From positions 4,155,001-4,219,000 of the forward strand of contig NZ_AP028664.1 in assembly GCF_041154455.1 (NCBI RefSeq): a DNA stretch of 64,000 nucleotides. Reading direction: 5' to 3'. The DNA comes from Variovorax sp. V213. Lineage in GTDB: Bacteria > Pseudomonadota > Gammaproteobacteria > Burkholderiales > Burkholderiaceae_C. Every line of letters starts with the position of its first letter. The stretch's first letter is position 1. The translations under genes and the position numbers were made by a program. The notes beneath the pieces are model-generated. The model was not told the origin of the DNA. It ran no database searches and worked only from the letters and a program-made list of their open reading frames with translations. Positions 7,596 to 16,524 of this stretch are shown one piece after another.

Positions 7596-9874
7596 CACGC
7601 GTCTCCCGCCGGGTGGGCTGCATGGCTGACCAGCGGCAGCTGGGCGCCGGCGCGTTCGTCGATTGCGCCTTCGCTCGCATCTTCGTCGGCCTGGCGCAAC
7701 TGTGCCTGATAGAGCCGCCAATAGGCGCCCTGCTTCGCCATCAAGGCGTCGTGCGGCCCCACCTCGACCACCTCGCCTCGGTCCATCACCACCAGCCGGT
7801 CGGCCTTGCGCAGCGTCGACAGGCGGTGCGCGATGGCGATGGTGGTGCGGCCCTGCACGAGGTTGTCGAGGGCCTTCTGGATCTCTTTTTCCGTCTCGGT
7901 GTCCACGGCCGAAGTCGCTTCGTCGAGGATCAGGATGCGCGGGTCGATCAAGAGCGCACGCGCGATGCTGATGCGCTGGCGCTCGCCACCCGAAAGGCCC
8001 TGGCCCCGCTCGCCCACGAGCGAGTCGTAGCCGTGCGGCAGGCGCAGGATGAAGTCGTGCGCATGCGCGGCGCGCGCGGCGGCCACCACTTCCTGGCGTG
8101 TGGCGTCGGGCTTGCCGTAGGCGATGTTCTGCGCAATGGTGCCGAAGAAGAGAAATGGCTCCTGCAGCACCAGCCCGACATGGCGCCGGTAGTCGGCCAC
8201 CGCAAAGCGGCGGATGTCGGTGCCGTCGACCTTGATGGCGCCGTCCGTCACGTCGTAGAAGCGGCAGATCAGGTTGACCAGCGTGCTCTTGCCCGAGCCG
8301 CTGTGGCCCACCAGGCCGATCATCTCGCCGGGCTCGATGGTCAGGTCGAGGTCGCGGATCACGGCGCGCGACCCGTATCGGAAGCCCAGGCCGCTCATTT
8401 CGATGCGCCCCTGCACGCGCTCGATCTTCACGGGGTTGGCCGGCTCGGGCACGTTGCTCACGTGGTCGAGGATGTCGAAAATGCGCTTGGCGCCGGCCGC
8501 CGCCTTCTGCGTGACCGACACGATGCGGCTCATCGAATCGAGCCGCGTGTAGAAGCGGCCGATGTACGCGATGAACGCGGTGAGCACACCCACGGTGATG
8601 CTGCCGCGCGCCACCTGCCAGATGCCGAAGCCCCAGACCACGAGCAGACCGATTTCAGTCAACAGCGACACGGTGGGCGTGAACAGCGACCAGGTGCGGT
8701 TGAGCTTGTCGTTCACCTGCAGGTTGTAGGCGTTGGCGATGCGAAAGCGCTCGGCCTCGCGGCGCTCCTGTGCGAAGGCCTTGACCACGCGGATGCCGGG
8801 GATGGTGTCGGCCAGCACGTTGGTGACCTCCGACCAGACACGGTCGATCTTCTCGAACCCGGTGCGCAGGCGGTCGCGCACCACGTGGATCATCCAGGCG
8901 ATGAAGGGCAGCGGCACCAGGGTGACCACCGCAAGCAGCGGATTGATGGACACGAGGATGACCGCGGTCATCACGATCATCAGCACGTCGTTCGCAAAAT
9001 CGAGTGCATGCAGCGAAAGAAACACGTTGATGCGGTCGGTTTCGGAGCCGATGCGTGCCATCAGGTCGCCGGTACGCTTGCCGCCGAAATAGTCGAGCGG
9101 CAGCGTCAGCAGGTGCTCGTAGGTGGTGGTGCGCAGGTCGGCGCCGATGCGCTCCGACACCAGCGCCAGCAGATAAGTGCGGGCCCAGCCAAGGCCCCAG
9201 CCGACCAGCGCTGCGCCGAGCAGGCCGCTCAGATACAAGCCCACCCGCGCCGGATCGATCTTCTGACCGTTCTGGAATGGAATCAGGATGTCGTCCATCA
9301 ACGGGATGGTCAGGTAAGGCGGCACCAGCGTTGCGGCGGTGGAAATCAGCGTCAGCAGAAACCCCGCGATCAGCTGCTTGCGATAGGGCTTGGCAAAGCG
9401 GCCCAGCCGCAGCAGCACCCAGGTCGAGGGGGGCGTCTGCAGTTCGGTGTCGGTGCCGGCCAGTTCGTCGCCGTCGGGTTCGACTGTCACCTCAGCGACA
9501 GTGCCGTTTTCGCGCTGGCCGAAAAGCTTGAGCAGCCGCAGCGCAGCCGGCTGGTTGGCCAGCGTGTAACGCCAGCGCGCCAAAAGCCCTTCAGCACCCA
9601 TCAATTCGAGCGTTCCGACACCCGAATGGTCGCTCAATTGCAAACCGAGCGAGGAATCTGATAGTGTCCACTCACACCACTGGCCGCCCGGTTGCAGCGC
9701 CAGCAGGCGCCGATCGGTGAGGGCGACGAGACCAAAGGTAAACAGAAGTTCGTCGTCGAGGTCAACCGGTAATGTGACCAGAACGTTTTCCGCGACTGCG
9801 AGCCGGCTTTTCAGCGCGTCTGAGGCCGCCTCGGTTTCGCCCTCCCGGGCGCCGACTGGATCGTGATGTTGCAT
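7595..9874 (-). CDS. cyanophycin-metabolism-associated ABC transporter (fused permease/ATPase)
   Basis: 759-residue exporter-type ABC half-transporter. About 150 N-terminal residues precede the membrane domain and look like a soluble PH-like or regulatory module (VTLPVDLDDELLFTFGLVALTDRRLLAL). Then come six hydrophobic spans, and the nucleotide-binding domain with GHSGSGKST Walker A, LSGGERQRISIARALL signature and ILILDEATSAVDTETE Walker B. It is MsbA-like but longer because of the N-terminal domain. It is divergent from the first cphA gene across a 139-bp promoter region and coupled to the DUF1854 gene. The cargo is unproven; the conserved linkage suggests cyanophycin, its dipeptide or a precursor. 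Confidence 0.86.
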   Translation of the reverse strand: MQHHDPVGAREGETEAASDALKSRLAVAENVLVTLPVDLDDELLFTFGLVALTDRRLLALQPGGQWCEWTLSDSSLGLQLSDHSGVGTLELMGAEGLLARWRYTLANQPAALRLLKLFGQRENGTVAEVTVEPDGDELAGTDTELQTPPSTWVLLRLGRFAKPYRKQLIAGFLLTLISTAATLVPPYLTIPLMDDILIPFQNGQKIDPARVGLYLSGLLGAALVGWGLGWARTYLLALVSERIGADLRTTTYEHLLTLPLDYFGGKRTGDLMARIGSETDRINVFLSLHALDFANDVLMIVMTAVILVSINPLLAVVTLVPLPFIAWMIHVVRDRLRTGFEKIDRVWSEVTNVLADTIPGIRVVKAFAQERREAERFRIANAYNLQVNDKLNRTWSLFTPTVSLLTEIGLLVVWGFGIWQVARGSITVGVLTAFIAYIGRFYTRLDSMSRIVSVTQKAAAGAKRIFDILDHVSNVPEPANPVKIERVQGRIEMSGLGFRYGSRAVIRDLDLTIEPGEMIGLVGHSGSGKSTLVNLICRFYDVTDGAIKVDGTDIRRFAVADYRRHVGLVLQEPFLFFGTIAQNIAYGKPDATRQEVVAAARAAHAHDFILRLPHGYDSLVGERGQGLSGGERQRISIARALLIDPRILILDEATSAVDTETEKEIQKALDNLVQGRTTIAIAHRLSTLRKADRLVVMDRGEVVEVGPHDALMAKQGAYWRLYQAQLRQADEDASEGAIDERAGAQLPLVSHAAHPAGDA

Positions 9875-10013
9875 TGTGTTTCTTTGACTCTTTCCCGTCG
9901 CGGGCCGCATGGACCGCTTCATGGCGTCCTTTGTCGGGCGCCGATTCTGACCGATTGCCATGGGCGCGCTTGAAGGCGCCGTGGTGCTCGGCCAAAGCAC
10001 ATCGAACGTTTGC
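9875..10013. promoter_or_regulatory. divergent promoter region between the ABC transporter and cphA paralogue
   Basis: The 139 bp between the minus-strand transporter start and the chosen start of the plus-strand cphA paralogue must hold both promoters. No convincing Shine-Dalgarno precedes 10014, and an alternative ATG lies in frame at 9960, so part of this interval could be coding. No clear operator dyad was recognised. Confidence 0.3.
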
Positions 10014-12257
10014 ATGACCCGTTTCGACGACATCCGCCTGCTGCGCATCAATTATTTGCGTGGTCCCAACCTCTGGACCTACCGGCCCGTGCTGGAAGTC
10101 TGGCTCGATCTGGGGCAGTTGGAAGACTACCCGTCCAACAAGATCGACGGCTTCACCGACCGCCTCACGGCCCTGCTGCCGGCGCTCATCGAGCACCACT
10201 GCGGCGTGGGCGAGCGCGGCGGCTTCATCCAGCGGCTGACCGAAGGCACCTGGTCGGGCCATGTGCTCGAGCACGTGGTGATCGAGCTCTTGAACCTGGC
10301 CGGCATGCCGACCGGTTTCGGCCAGACCCGCAGTACCTCGGAGCACGGCGTCTACCGCATGGTGTTTCGCGCGCGCGACGAGCAGGTGGCCCGGGTGGCA
10401 CTGGCCGAAGGCCACCGCCTGCTGATGGCCGCCATCAACAACGACCCGTTCACCGCCCATGACGTGCAAAAAGCCGTCGATGCGGTCAAGGCCAAGGTCG
10501 AAGACTGCTATCTCGGCCCGAGCACCGCGGCCATCGTGTCCGCCGCCACCGACCGCGGCATTCCGCACATGCGGCTCAACAGCGGCAACCTGGTGCAGCT
10601 GGGCTACGGCGCCAACCAGCAGCGCATCTGGACCGCGGAGACCGACTACACCAGCGCCATCGGCGAATCGATTGCCAGCGACAAGGAGCTGACCAAGTCG
10701 CTGCTCGCGAGCTGCGGCGTGCCGGTGCCCGAGGGCCAGGTGGTGGCCAACGCCGAAGAAGCCTGGGAAGCCGCCGAAGATATCGGCCTGCCGGTGGTCG
10801 TGAAACCGTCGGACGCCAACCACGGCCGCGGCGTGTCGCTCGAACTCACCACGCGCGAAGAAGTCATGGCCGCCTTCGCGGTCGCCGAGCCCGAGGGCAG
10901 CGACGTGATGGTCGAGCGCTTCATCCGCGGCCACGAACACCGCCTGCTGGTGGTGGGCGGCGAAGTGGTGGCCGCCGCGCGCGGCGAGATCATCACCGTC
11001 ACGGGCGACGGCAAGAGCACGGTCGCCGAGCTGATCGAGAAGCAGCTCAACAGCGATCCGCGCCGCGGCGCCGAAGAGGAATACCCGCTCGACCTGATCG
11101 TGCTGGACACCGACGCCAAGCTGCAGCTCGAACTCAAGCGCCAGGAACTCGACGGTGCTTCCGTGCCGGCCGCCGGCCGCGTGGTCACGATCCAGCGCAA
11201 CGGCAACATGGCCAACGACTGCACCGACCAGGTCCACCCCGAAGTGGCACACGCCGCCGTGCTGGCCGCGCGGGTGGTGGGCCTCGACATCGCGGGCATC
11301 GACCTCGTGGCGCAGGACATCGGCAAGCCGCTCGGCCCGCAGCGCGGCGCCATCGTCGAAGTCAATGCCGGCCCCGGCCTCTTGATGCACCTGAAGCCGG
11401 CCGTAGGCTCGCCGCGCCCGGTGGGCCGCGCGATCTGCGACCACCTGTTTCCCAATGATGCGCCGGGCCGCATTCCGGTCGTTGGCGTGGCCGGCTCCAA
11501 GGACACCGCCGTGCTCGCGCGCCTGGTCGCCTGGCTCATCAACCTGGGCGGGCGCCACACGGGCCTGGCCTGCCGCGACGGCCTGTTCCTCGAGCGCCGC
11601 CGCGTCGATGCGCGCGACAGCGCCAACTGGGACGCCGGCCACCGCCTGCTCGTGAACCGTGCCGTGCAGGCCGTGGTGATCGAGAACGGTGCCGGGACCA
11701 TCCTGCGCGACGGCCTCGCCTACGACCGCTGCGAAGTCGGCATCGTGACCGACCTCGAAGGCGCCGAAGCGCTGGCCGACTACGACATCACCGAGAGCGA
11801 CCAGATGGTCAAGGTGCTGCGCACGCAGGTCGACGTGGTGCTCGGCGAAGGCACGGCCGTACTGAACGCGGGCGATCCGCGCGTGGCCGGCCTGGCGCCG
11901 CTGTGCGATGGCGCCGTCATTCTCTACGCCGCCGATCCGCAAGCCGCCGCGCTCACCGCGCACCAGACCGCCGGCGGCAAGGCCGTGCTGGTGCGGCAGG
12001 ACCGCGTGGTGCTCGCCAATGGCAGCAGCGAATCCTTCCTGCCGGGCCTCGGCCGGCTGACCATCTGGCGGGCCACCCACGCGGGCGTCAGCCTCGAGAG
12101 CCTGCTGGCCGCGGTGGCCGCCGCCTGGGCACTGGGCATTCCGCTGAACCTCATCGGCGCCGGCGTCGAAGCCTTCGAGGCCGACCTGCAGGCGGCGCTG
12201 GCCTCGCTGCAGCTTTCGCAGACCCAGCCGCTTTCGTCCCAACCACAATTTGCCTGA
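10014..12257 (+). CDS. cyanophycin synthetase paralogue with degenerate Mur-ligase P-loop (CphA2-like)
   Basis: 747-residue homologue of the next gene. The N-terminal domain begins LRINYLRGPNLWTYRPV, and a full ATP-grasp domain covers about residues 160-460 (VVVKPSDANHGRGVS, EVNAGPGLLMHLKP). The following Mur-ligase-like domain is damaged: where the downstream paralogue has GTNGKTTT, this one reads GSKDTAV (residues 494-500), so the P-loop glycine and lysine are gone. The domain is also shorter. Aspartate addition by the ATP-grasp half may persist while the Mur ligase half is unlikely to bind ATP. Cyanobacterial CphA2 proteins with a lost site polymerise beta-Asp-Arg dipeptides; a similar role here is inference. 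Start 10014 is preferred over 9960. Confidence 0.85.
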   Translation: MTRFDDIRLLRINYLRGPNLWTYRPVLEVWLDLGQLEDYPSNKIDGFTDRLTALLPALIEHHCGVGERGGFIQRLTEGTWSGHVLEHVVIELLNLAGMPTGFGQTRSTSEHGVYRMVFRARDEQVARVALAEGHRLLMAAINNDPFTAHDVQKAVDAVKAKVEDCYLGPSTAAIVSAATDRGIPHMRLNSGNLVQLGYGANQQRIWTAETDYTSAIGESIASDKELTKSLLASCGVPVPEGQVVANAEEAWEAAEDIGLPVVVKPSDANHGRGVSLELTTREEVMAAFAVAEPEGSDVMVERFIRGHEHRLLVVGGEVVAAARGEIITVTGDGKSTVAELIEKQLNSDPRRGAEEEYPLDLIVLDTDAKLQLELKRQELDGASVPAAGRVVTIQRNGNMANDCTDQVHPEVAHAAVLAARVVGLDIAGIDLVAQDIGKPLGPQRGAIVEVNAGPGLLMHLKPAVGSPRPVGRAICDHLFPNDAPGRIPVVGVAGSKDTAVLARLVAWLINLGGRHTGLACRDGLFLERRRVDARDSANWDAGHRLLVNRAVQAVVIENGAGTILRDGLAYDRCEVGIVTDLEGAEALADYDITESDQMVKVLRTQVDVVLGEGTAVLNAGDPRVAGLAPLCDGAVILYAADPQAAALTAHQTAGGKAVLVRQDRVVLANGSSESFLPGLGRLTIWRATHAGVSLESLLAAVAAAWALGIPLNLIGAGVEAFEADLQAALASLQLSQTQPLSSQPQFA

Positions 12258-12324
12258 TGCGCCACGCCGCCCCGACTCCACCAAGCGAGGCGGCCCCCAT
12301 CGTCCAACCGAACCGCGTCGCCCC

Positions 12325-14892
12325 ATGAAAGTCACCCGTATCCGCGCCCTGCGCGGTCCCAATCTCTGGAGCCGCCACACCGCCATCGAGGCCGTGGTGG
12401 CCTGCGAAGGCGACGAGAACGCCATCAGCAGGCTGCCGGGCTTCGAAGCCCGCCTGCGTGCGCGCTTTCCCACCATCGGCGAACTGCATCCGATGGTGCT
12501 AGGCCAGCCGCTGGCATTGGCACACGTGCTCGAGAACGCCGCCGTGGCGCTCCAGTCGCAAGCCGGCTGCGCCGTCAACTTCGGCCATACCGCGCCTACG
12601 GTCGAAGAAGGCGTCTACCAGGTCACCTTCCAGTACAGCGAAGAAGAGGTCGGGCGCCGCGCGCTCGCACTGGCCGAAGAGCTGATCGCGGCCGCATTGG
12701 CCGACACGGCCTTCGACGCCACCGCTGCCATCACCGAGCTGCGCGACCTCGACGAATCCGAGCGCCTCGGCCCGAGCACCGGCTCCATCGTCGACGCCGC
12801 CGTGGCGCGCGGCATTCCTTACCGCCGCCTCACCAGCGGCAGCCTCGTGCAGTTCGGCTGGGGTTCCAAGCAGCGCCGCATCCAGGCCGCCGAGATCGAC
12901 AGCACCAGCGGCGTGGCCGAATCGATCGCGCAGGACAAGGAACTCACCAAGCAATTGCTCAATGCCGCGGGCGTGCCCGTGCCGCTGGGCCGTCCCGTCT
13001 CCGATGCCGAGGACGGTTGGGCCGCAGCCATGGAAATCGGCCTGCCCGTGGTCGTGAAGCCGCAGGACGGCAACCAGGGCAAGGGCGTCACGGTCAACAT
13101 CACGACGCGCGAGCAACTCACGGCCGCCTACGACTCGGCCGCCGTGTACGGTGAAGTCATGGTCGAGAAATTCCTGCCGGGCTTCGACTTCCGCCTGCTG
13201 GTGGTGGGCGACCGCCTCGTGGCCGCCGCGCGGCGCGACCCGCCGCACGTGATCGGCGACGGCAGCTCCACCGTGCGCCAGCTGGTGGACACCGTCAACC
13301 TCGACCCGCGCCGCGGCGAAGGGCATGCCACGTCGCTCACCAAGATCCGGCTCGACGACATCGCCATCGGCCGCCTGGAGGCGCAGGGCCTCACGCCCGG
13401 TAGCGTGCCCGATCGCGGCCAGCGCGTGGTGCTGCGCAACAACGCCAACCTGTCCACCGGCGGTACGGCCACCGACGTGACCGACACCGTGCACCCCGAA
13501 GTGGCTGCGCGCGCCGTCGATGCGGCACAGATGGTCGGGCTGCACATCTGCGGCGTCGACATGGTGTGCGAGAACGTTCTGCGTCCGCTCGAAGAACAGC
13601 ATGGCGGCGTGGTCGAAGTGAATGCCGCGCCGGGCCTGCGCATGCACATCTCGCCTTCGTTCGGCCGCGGCCGCGCGGTCGGCGAGGCCATCATGGACAC
13701 GCTCTTCGCACCCGGCGACGATGGCCGCATTCCGGTGGTGGCCGTGACCGGCACCAACGGCAAGACCACCACGGCGCGCCTCATCAACCACCTGCTCGCA
13801 TCGAGCGGGCTGCGCACCGGCATGACCAACACCGACGGCGTGTATGTCGACGGGCGCCAGACCGACAGTGGCGACTGCAGCGGCCCCAAGAGCGCGCGCA
13901 ACGTTCTCATGCACCCCGACGTCGATGCGGCCGTGTTCGAAGTGGCGCGCGGCGGCGTGCTGCGCGAAGGCCTCGGCTTCGACCGCTGCCAGGTGGCGGT
14001 GGTCACCAACATCGGCAGCGGCGACCACCTGGGCCTGAACTACATCACCACGGTCGAAGACCTCGCGGTGCTCAAGCGCGTGGTGGTTCGCAACGTCGCG
14101 CCCGATGGCTATGCGGTGCTCAACGCCGCCGACGTCAACGTGGCCGCCATGGCCGCGGGCTGCCCCGGCCATGTGATCTTCTTCACCGCCGACCGCCAGC
14201 ATCCGGTGATGGCCACGCACCGCGCGCAGGGCAAGCGCACCGTCTATGTCGACCAGGACACGCTGGTGGCGGCCGAAGGCTCGTGGCGCGAGCGCATCGC
14301 GCTGCGCGACGTGCCCATCACGCGCAACGGCACCATCGGCTTCCAGGTCGACAACGTGATGGCCTCGGTGGCGGCAGCATGGGCCGTGGGGCTCGACTGG
14401 GACACCATCCGCAGCGGCCTCGCGAGCTTCATGAACGACGCGGCCGGCGTGCCGGGACGCTTCAACGTGATGGACTACCGCGGCGCCACCGTGATCGCCG
14501 ACTACGGCCACAACACCGACGCCATGCGCGCGCTGGTGTCGGCCGTGGACACGATGCCGGCCAACAAGCGCTCGGTGGTGATCAGCGGCGCGGGCGACCG
14601 GCGCGATTCCGACATCCGCGACCAGACCGCCATCCTGGGCCAGGCCTTCGACGACGTCATCCTGTACCAGGACGCAGCCCAGCGCGGCCGCGCCGACGGC
14701 GAGGTGATGGCGCTGCTGCGCCAGGGCTTGCAAGACGCGGCGCGCACGCGCTACATCGACGAGATCCGCGGCGAGTTCGTTGCCATCGACACCGCGCTCG
14801 CCAGGCTGCAGCCTGGCGACCTGTCGCTGATCCTGGTCGACCAGGTCGAGGAAGCGCTCGCGCACCTCGCGCAGCGCATCGCGGCGGGCTGA
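12325..14892 (+). CDS. cphA: cyanophycin synthetase
   Basis: 855 residues, near the usual 870-900 of CphA. It builds multi-L-arginyl-poly-L-aspartate, a nitrogen reserve, by alternating ATP-dependent additions of Asp and Arg. Three regions follow in order: an N-terminal domain with LRGPNLWSRHT; an ATP-grasp domain (VVVKPQDGNQGKGV, VVEVNAAPGLRMH); and a Mur-ligase domain from about residue 465 with an intact P-loop GTNGKTTT at 476-483, FEVARGGVLREGLGFDRC, and VADYGHNTDA. It starts 68 bp after the paralogue stops, same strand, so the two are probably an operon. No cyanophycinase gene lies in the window. Confidence 0.94.
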   Translation: MKVTRIRALRGPNLWSRHTAIEAVVACEGDENAISRLPGFEARLRARFPTIGELHPMVLGQPLALAHVLENAAVALQSQAGCAVNFGHTAPTVEEGVYQVTFQYSEEEVGRRALALAEELIAAALADTAFDATAAITELRDLDESERLGPSTGSIVDAAVARGIPYRRLTSGSLVQFGWGSKQRRIQAAEIDSTSGVAESIAQDKELTKQLLNAAGVPVPLGRPVSDAEDGWAAAMEIGLPVVVKPQDGNQGKGVTVNITTREQLTAAYDSAAVYGEVMVEKFLPGFDFRLLVVGDRLVAAARRDPPHVIGDGSSTVRQLVDTVNLDPRRGEGHATSLTKIRLDDIAIGRLEAQGLTPGSVPDRGQRVVLRNNANLSTGGTATDVTDTVHPEVAARAVDAAQMVGLHICGVDMVCENVLRPLEEQHGGVVEVNAAPGLRMHISPSFGRGRAVGEAIMDTLFAPGDDGRIPVVAVTGTNGKTTTARLINHLLASSGLRTGMTNTDGVYVDGRQTDSGDCSGPKSARNVLMHPDVDAAVFEVARGGVLREGLGFDRCQVAVVTNIGSGDHLGLNYITTVEDLAVLKRVVVRNVAPDGYAVLNAADVNVAAMAAGCPGHVIFFTADRQHPVMATHRAQGKRTVYVDQDTLVAAEGSWRERIALRDVPITRNGTIGFQVDNVMASVAAAWAVGLDWDTIRSGLASFMNDAAGVPGRFNVMDYRGATVIADYGHNTDAMRALVSAVDTMPANKRSVVISGAGDRRDSDIRDQTAILGQAFDDVILYQDAAQRGRADGEVMALLRQGLQDAARTRYIDEIRGEFVAIDTALARLQPGDLSLILVDQVEEALAHLAQRIAAG

Positions 14893-14900
14893 CCCGCCAC

Positions 14901-14920
14901 GGGCCGGCCACCGCCGGCCC
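14901..14920 (+). terminator. GC-rich hairpin downstream of cphA
   Basis: Eight bases past the cphA stop, GGGCCGGC and GCCGGCCC form a perfect 8-bp stem around a CACC loop. No T-run follows, so it may be an RNA-stabilising 3' stem rather than a classical rho-independent terminator. Confidence 0.45.
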
Positions 14921-15062
14921 CATGCCGGACACGTCCCACACACATGGGCGAGTCTGGCCGGGCCTGCTGTCTGCGCAGTCCCACACCCTGCAAGGGGTGC
15001 ACCGGACCACACTGCGGGTCCGGTCGCGCTTTCGGAGGGCGCGCCTCAATCAGGAGCACCCG

Positions 15063-15464
15063 ATGACAACAACAGTTCGTTCCACCCTTTCTGCTGCCGC
15101 GCTTCTTGCAGCAGTGTTCAGCGCGTCGATCGCGCAGGCACAGGCGCCCGGCTCCGCCGAGCGCGCGCAGCAGGAGCGCGCCACCTGCGATGGCGTTCAG
15201 CAGGACCGCGCCGCGTGCCTTCGCGAAGCCGGTGCCGCGCGGCAGGAAGCAGGCCGCAACGGGCTGACCAGTGTCGGCCCCGGCCGCGCCGACGCCAATG
15301 CCATGGCGCGTTGCCGCGAACAGCCCTCGGCCGACCGCGCCGATTGCGAAGCGCGCCTGCAGGGCGGCGCACGCACCAGCACCGAGGGCAGCGTGATGGG
15401 GGGCGGCATCATCCGCGAAACGGTCACGCCGCTGCCGCCGCAACCCGCCTCACCCACGCGTTGA
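15063..15464 (+). CDS. small secreted protein, paralogue A of a tandem pair
   Basis: 133 residues. A signal peptide (TTTVRSTLSAAALLAAVFSA, cleavage after AQA near residue 28) indicates export. The mature part has two short cysteine motifs, C-x3-QQDRAACLREAGAARQEA and ARCREQPSADRADCEAR, then GSVMGGGIIRE near the C-terminus. The next gene encodes the same motifs in the same order. The ATG is preceded by an AGGAG ribosome site about 8 bases upstream. I do not recognise a characterised family; four conserved cysteines in two pairs suggest disulfides in the periplasm. Confidence 0.8.
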   Translation: MTTTVRSTLSAAALLAAVFSASIAQAQAPGSAERAQQERATCDGVQQDRAACLREAGAARQEAGRNGLTSVGPGRADANAMARCREQPSADRADCEARLQGGARTSTEGSVMGGGIIRETVTPLPPQPASPTR

Positions 15465-15545
15465 GCATCGCCGCGCGGAACCTGGCGCGGCCCGTCCTTT
15501 CCAACTAATTCACCTCATGTTTCAGGTCACTCCAAGGAGCACACC

Positions 15546-16073
15546 ATGAACAGCACCACCCGTTCGATGATTGCCGCCCTCATTGCCGTGGGCGGTATTG
15601 CCGCGGTCACGTCGGCCTCGGCCCAGCCGCGCCGCGGCGACTCCACTTACCGGCAGGAGCTCTCGGTCTGCGGCAACAACCAGCAAGACCGCGCGGCCTG
15701 TATCCGCGAAGCCGGCGCCGCACGCCAGGAGGCTGCGCGCGGCGGGCTGACCAGCGCACCCGACTACCAGCGCAATGCCCTCGCGCGCTGCGGGCTCCAA
15801 CCGCCAGCCGACCGCGCAGACTGCGAGGCACGCGTGCTTGGCGGCAGCGGCAATAGCCGCGGCACTGTCGACGGCAGCGTGATGGGCGGCGGCGTGATTC
15901 GCGAGTCGGTCACTACCGTCGTGATGCCCGCGCCTGCGGTGATGCCAGCGCCGATGCCCGCGCCTTCCCGCGTCCCGTCACCGGCCATTGCACCGGTGGA
16001 ACCGATGGCACCTGCGCCCATGGAGCCGATGCCGGCCCCGATGCCTATGCCGATGCCGACACCTGTTCGCTGA
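15546..16073 (+). CDS. small secreted protein, paralogue B with Pro/Met/Ala-rich tail
   Basis: 175 residues with a signal peptide ending in SASAQ near residue 26. It repeats the architecture of the preceding gene: C-x5-QQDRAACIREAGAARQEA, then ARCGLQPPADRADCEAR, then GSVMGGGVIRE. It differs by a ~55-residue low-complexity tail made of repeated PAPM and PMP units up to the stop. A ribosome site (AAGGAG) precedes the ATG closely. The tandem arrangement, 81 bp apart, indicates gene duplication. Function unknown; the tail could span or bind the cell wall, which is speculation. Confidence 0.8.
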   Translation: MNSTTRSMIAALIAVGGIAAVTSASAQPRRGDSTYRQELSVCGNNQQDRAACIREAGAARQEAARGGLTSAPDYQRNALARCGLQPPADRADCEARVLGGSGNSRGTVDGSVMGGGVIRESVTTVVMPAPAVMPAPMPAPSRVPSPAIAPVEPMAPAPMEPMPAPMPMPMPTPVR

Positions 16074-16238
16074 AGCGCAGGACACCCATGCCGCACGCGC
16101 CGCCCATTCGGTGCGGCGGCCGGGCGCCTCCACCACGCGCAAGCGCCGCGATGACCCCGCTTGTCACGAGACTGTCATAAAGCACGGGCGCGTGCTAGCT
16201 ATAGTTCTCGGTCTCTGCCTACCGAGGAACTCTTTCCC

Positions 16239-16493
16239 ATGAATGCCATCAAGGTCGCTCGCCGATTCATCGAAACGGACCCGGCCAACGAATCGGCCAA
16301 GATCCTGGCGCAGCTCGTGTTGGCGCTCGAATCCGAACGCAGCTTCGAGTTGGTCACGCTCTACAGCTTGGACTACAAGAGCTTCGAACTCGCCATGGAC
16401 ATCCTGAAGGAATGGCGGCTCGACCGCTATTACGCGAGCAAGTCGAAGCTGTTCGATTTGTCGCTGCAGGTCAGCGAACTCGAGAAGAGCTGA
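16239..16493 (+). CDS. 84-residue hypothetical protein
   Basis: Small, mostly helical, soluble protein (MNAIKVARRFIETDP to SLQVSELEKS) with no signal peptide or membrane span. Charge-balanced sequence without low complexity and codon use like its neighbours make it a likely real gene. It stands alone 165 bp after the secreted-protein pair. The family is not recognised. Confidence 0.65.
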   Translation: MNAIKVARRFIETDPANESAKILAQLVLALESERSFELVTLYSLDYKSFELAMDILKEWRLDRYYASKSKLFDLSLQVSELEKS

Positions 16494-16524
16494 GCGCCCT
16501 TCTCTCTTTCCTTCTCTACGCTCT

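Noticed and set aside
10014..14892. Long minus-strand open frames across the cphA genes
   Set aside because: They are His/Arg/Ala-rich antisense frames typical of high-GC DNA, with no family features; the plus-strand genes are clear.
14901..14920. Classical rho-independent terminator after cphA
   Set aside because: The stem is perfect but there is no U-tract, so it is listed only as a hairpin with moderate confidence.
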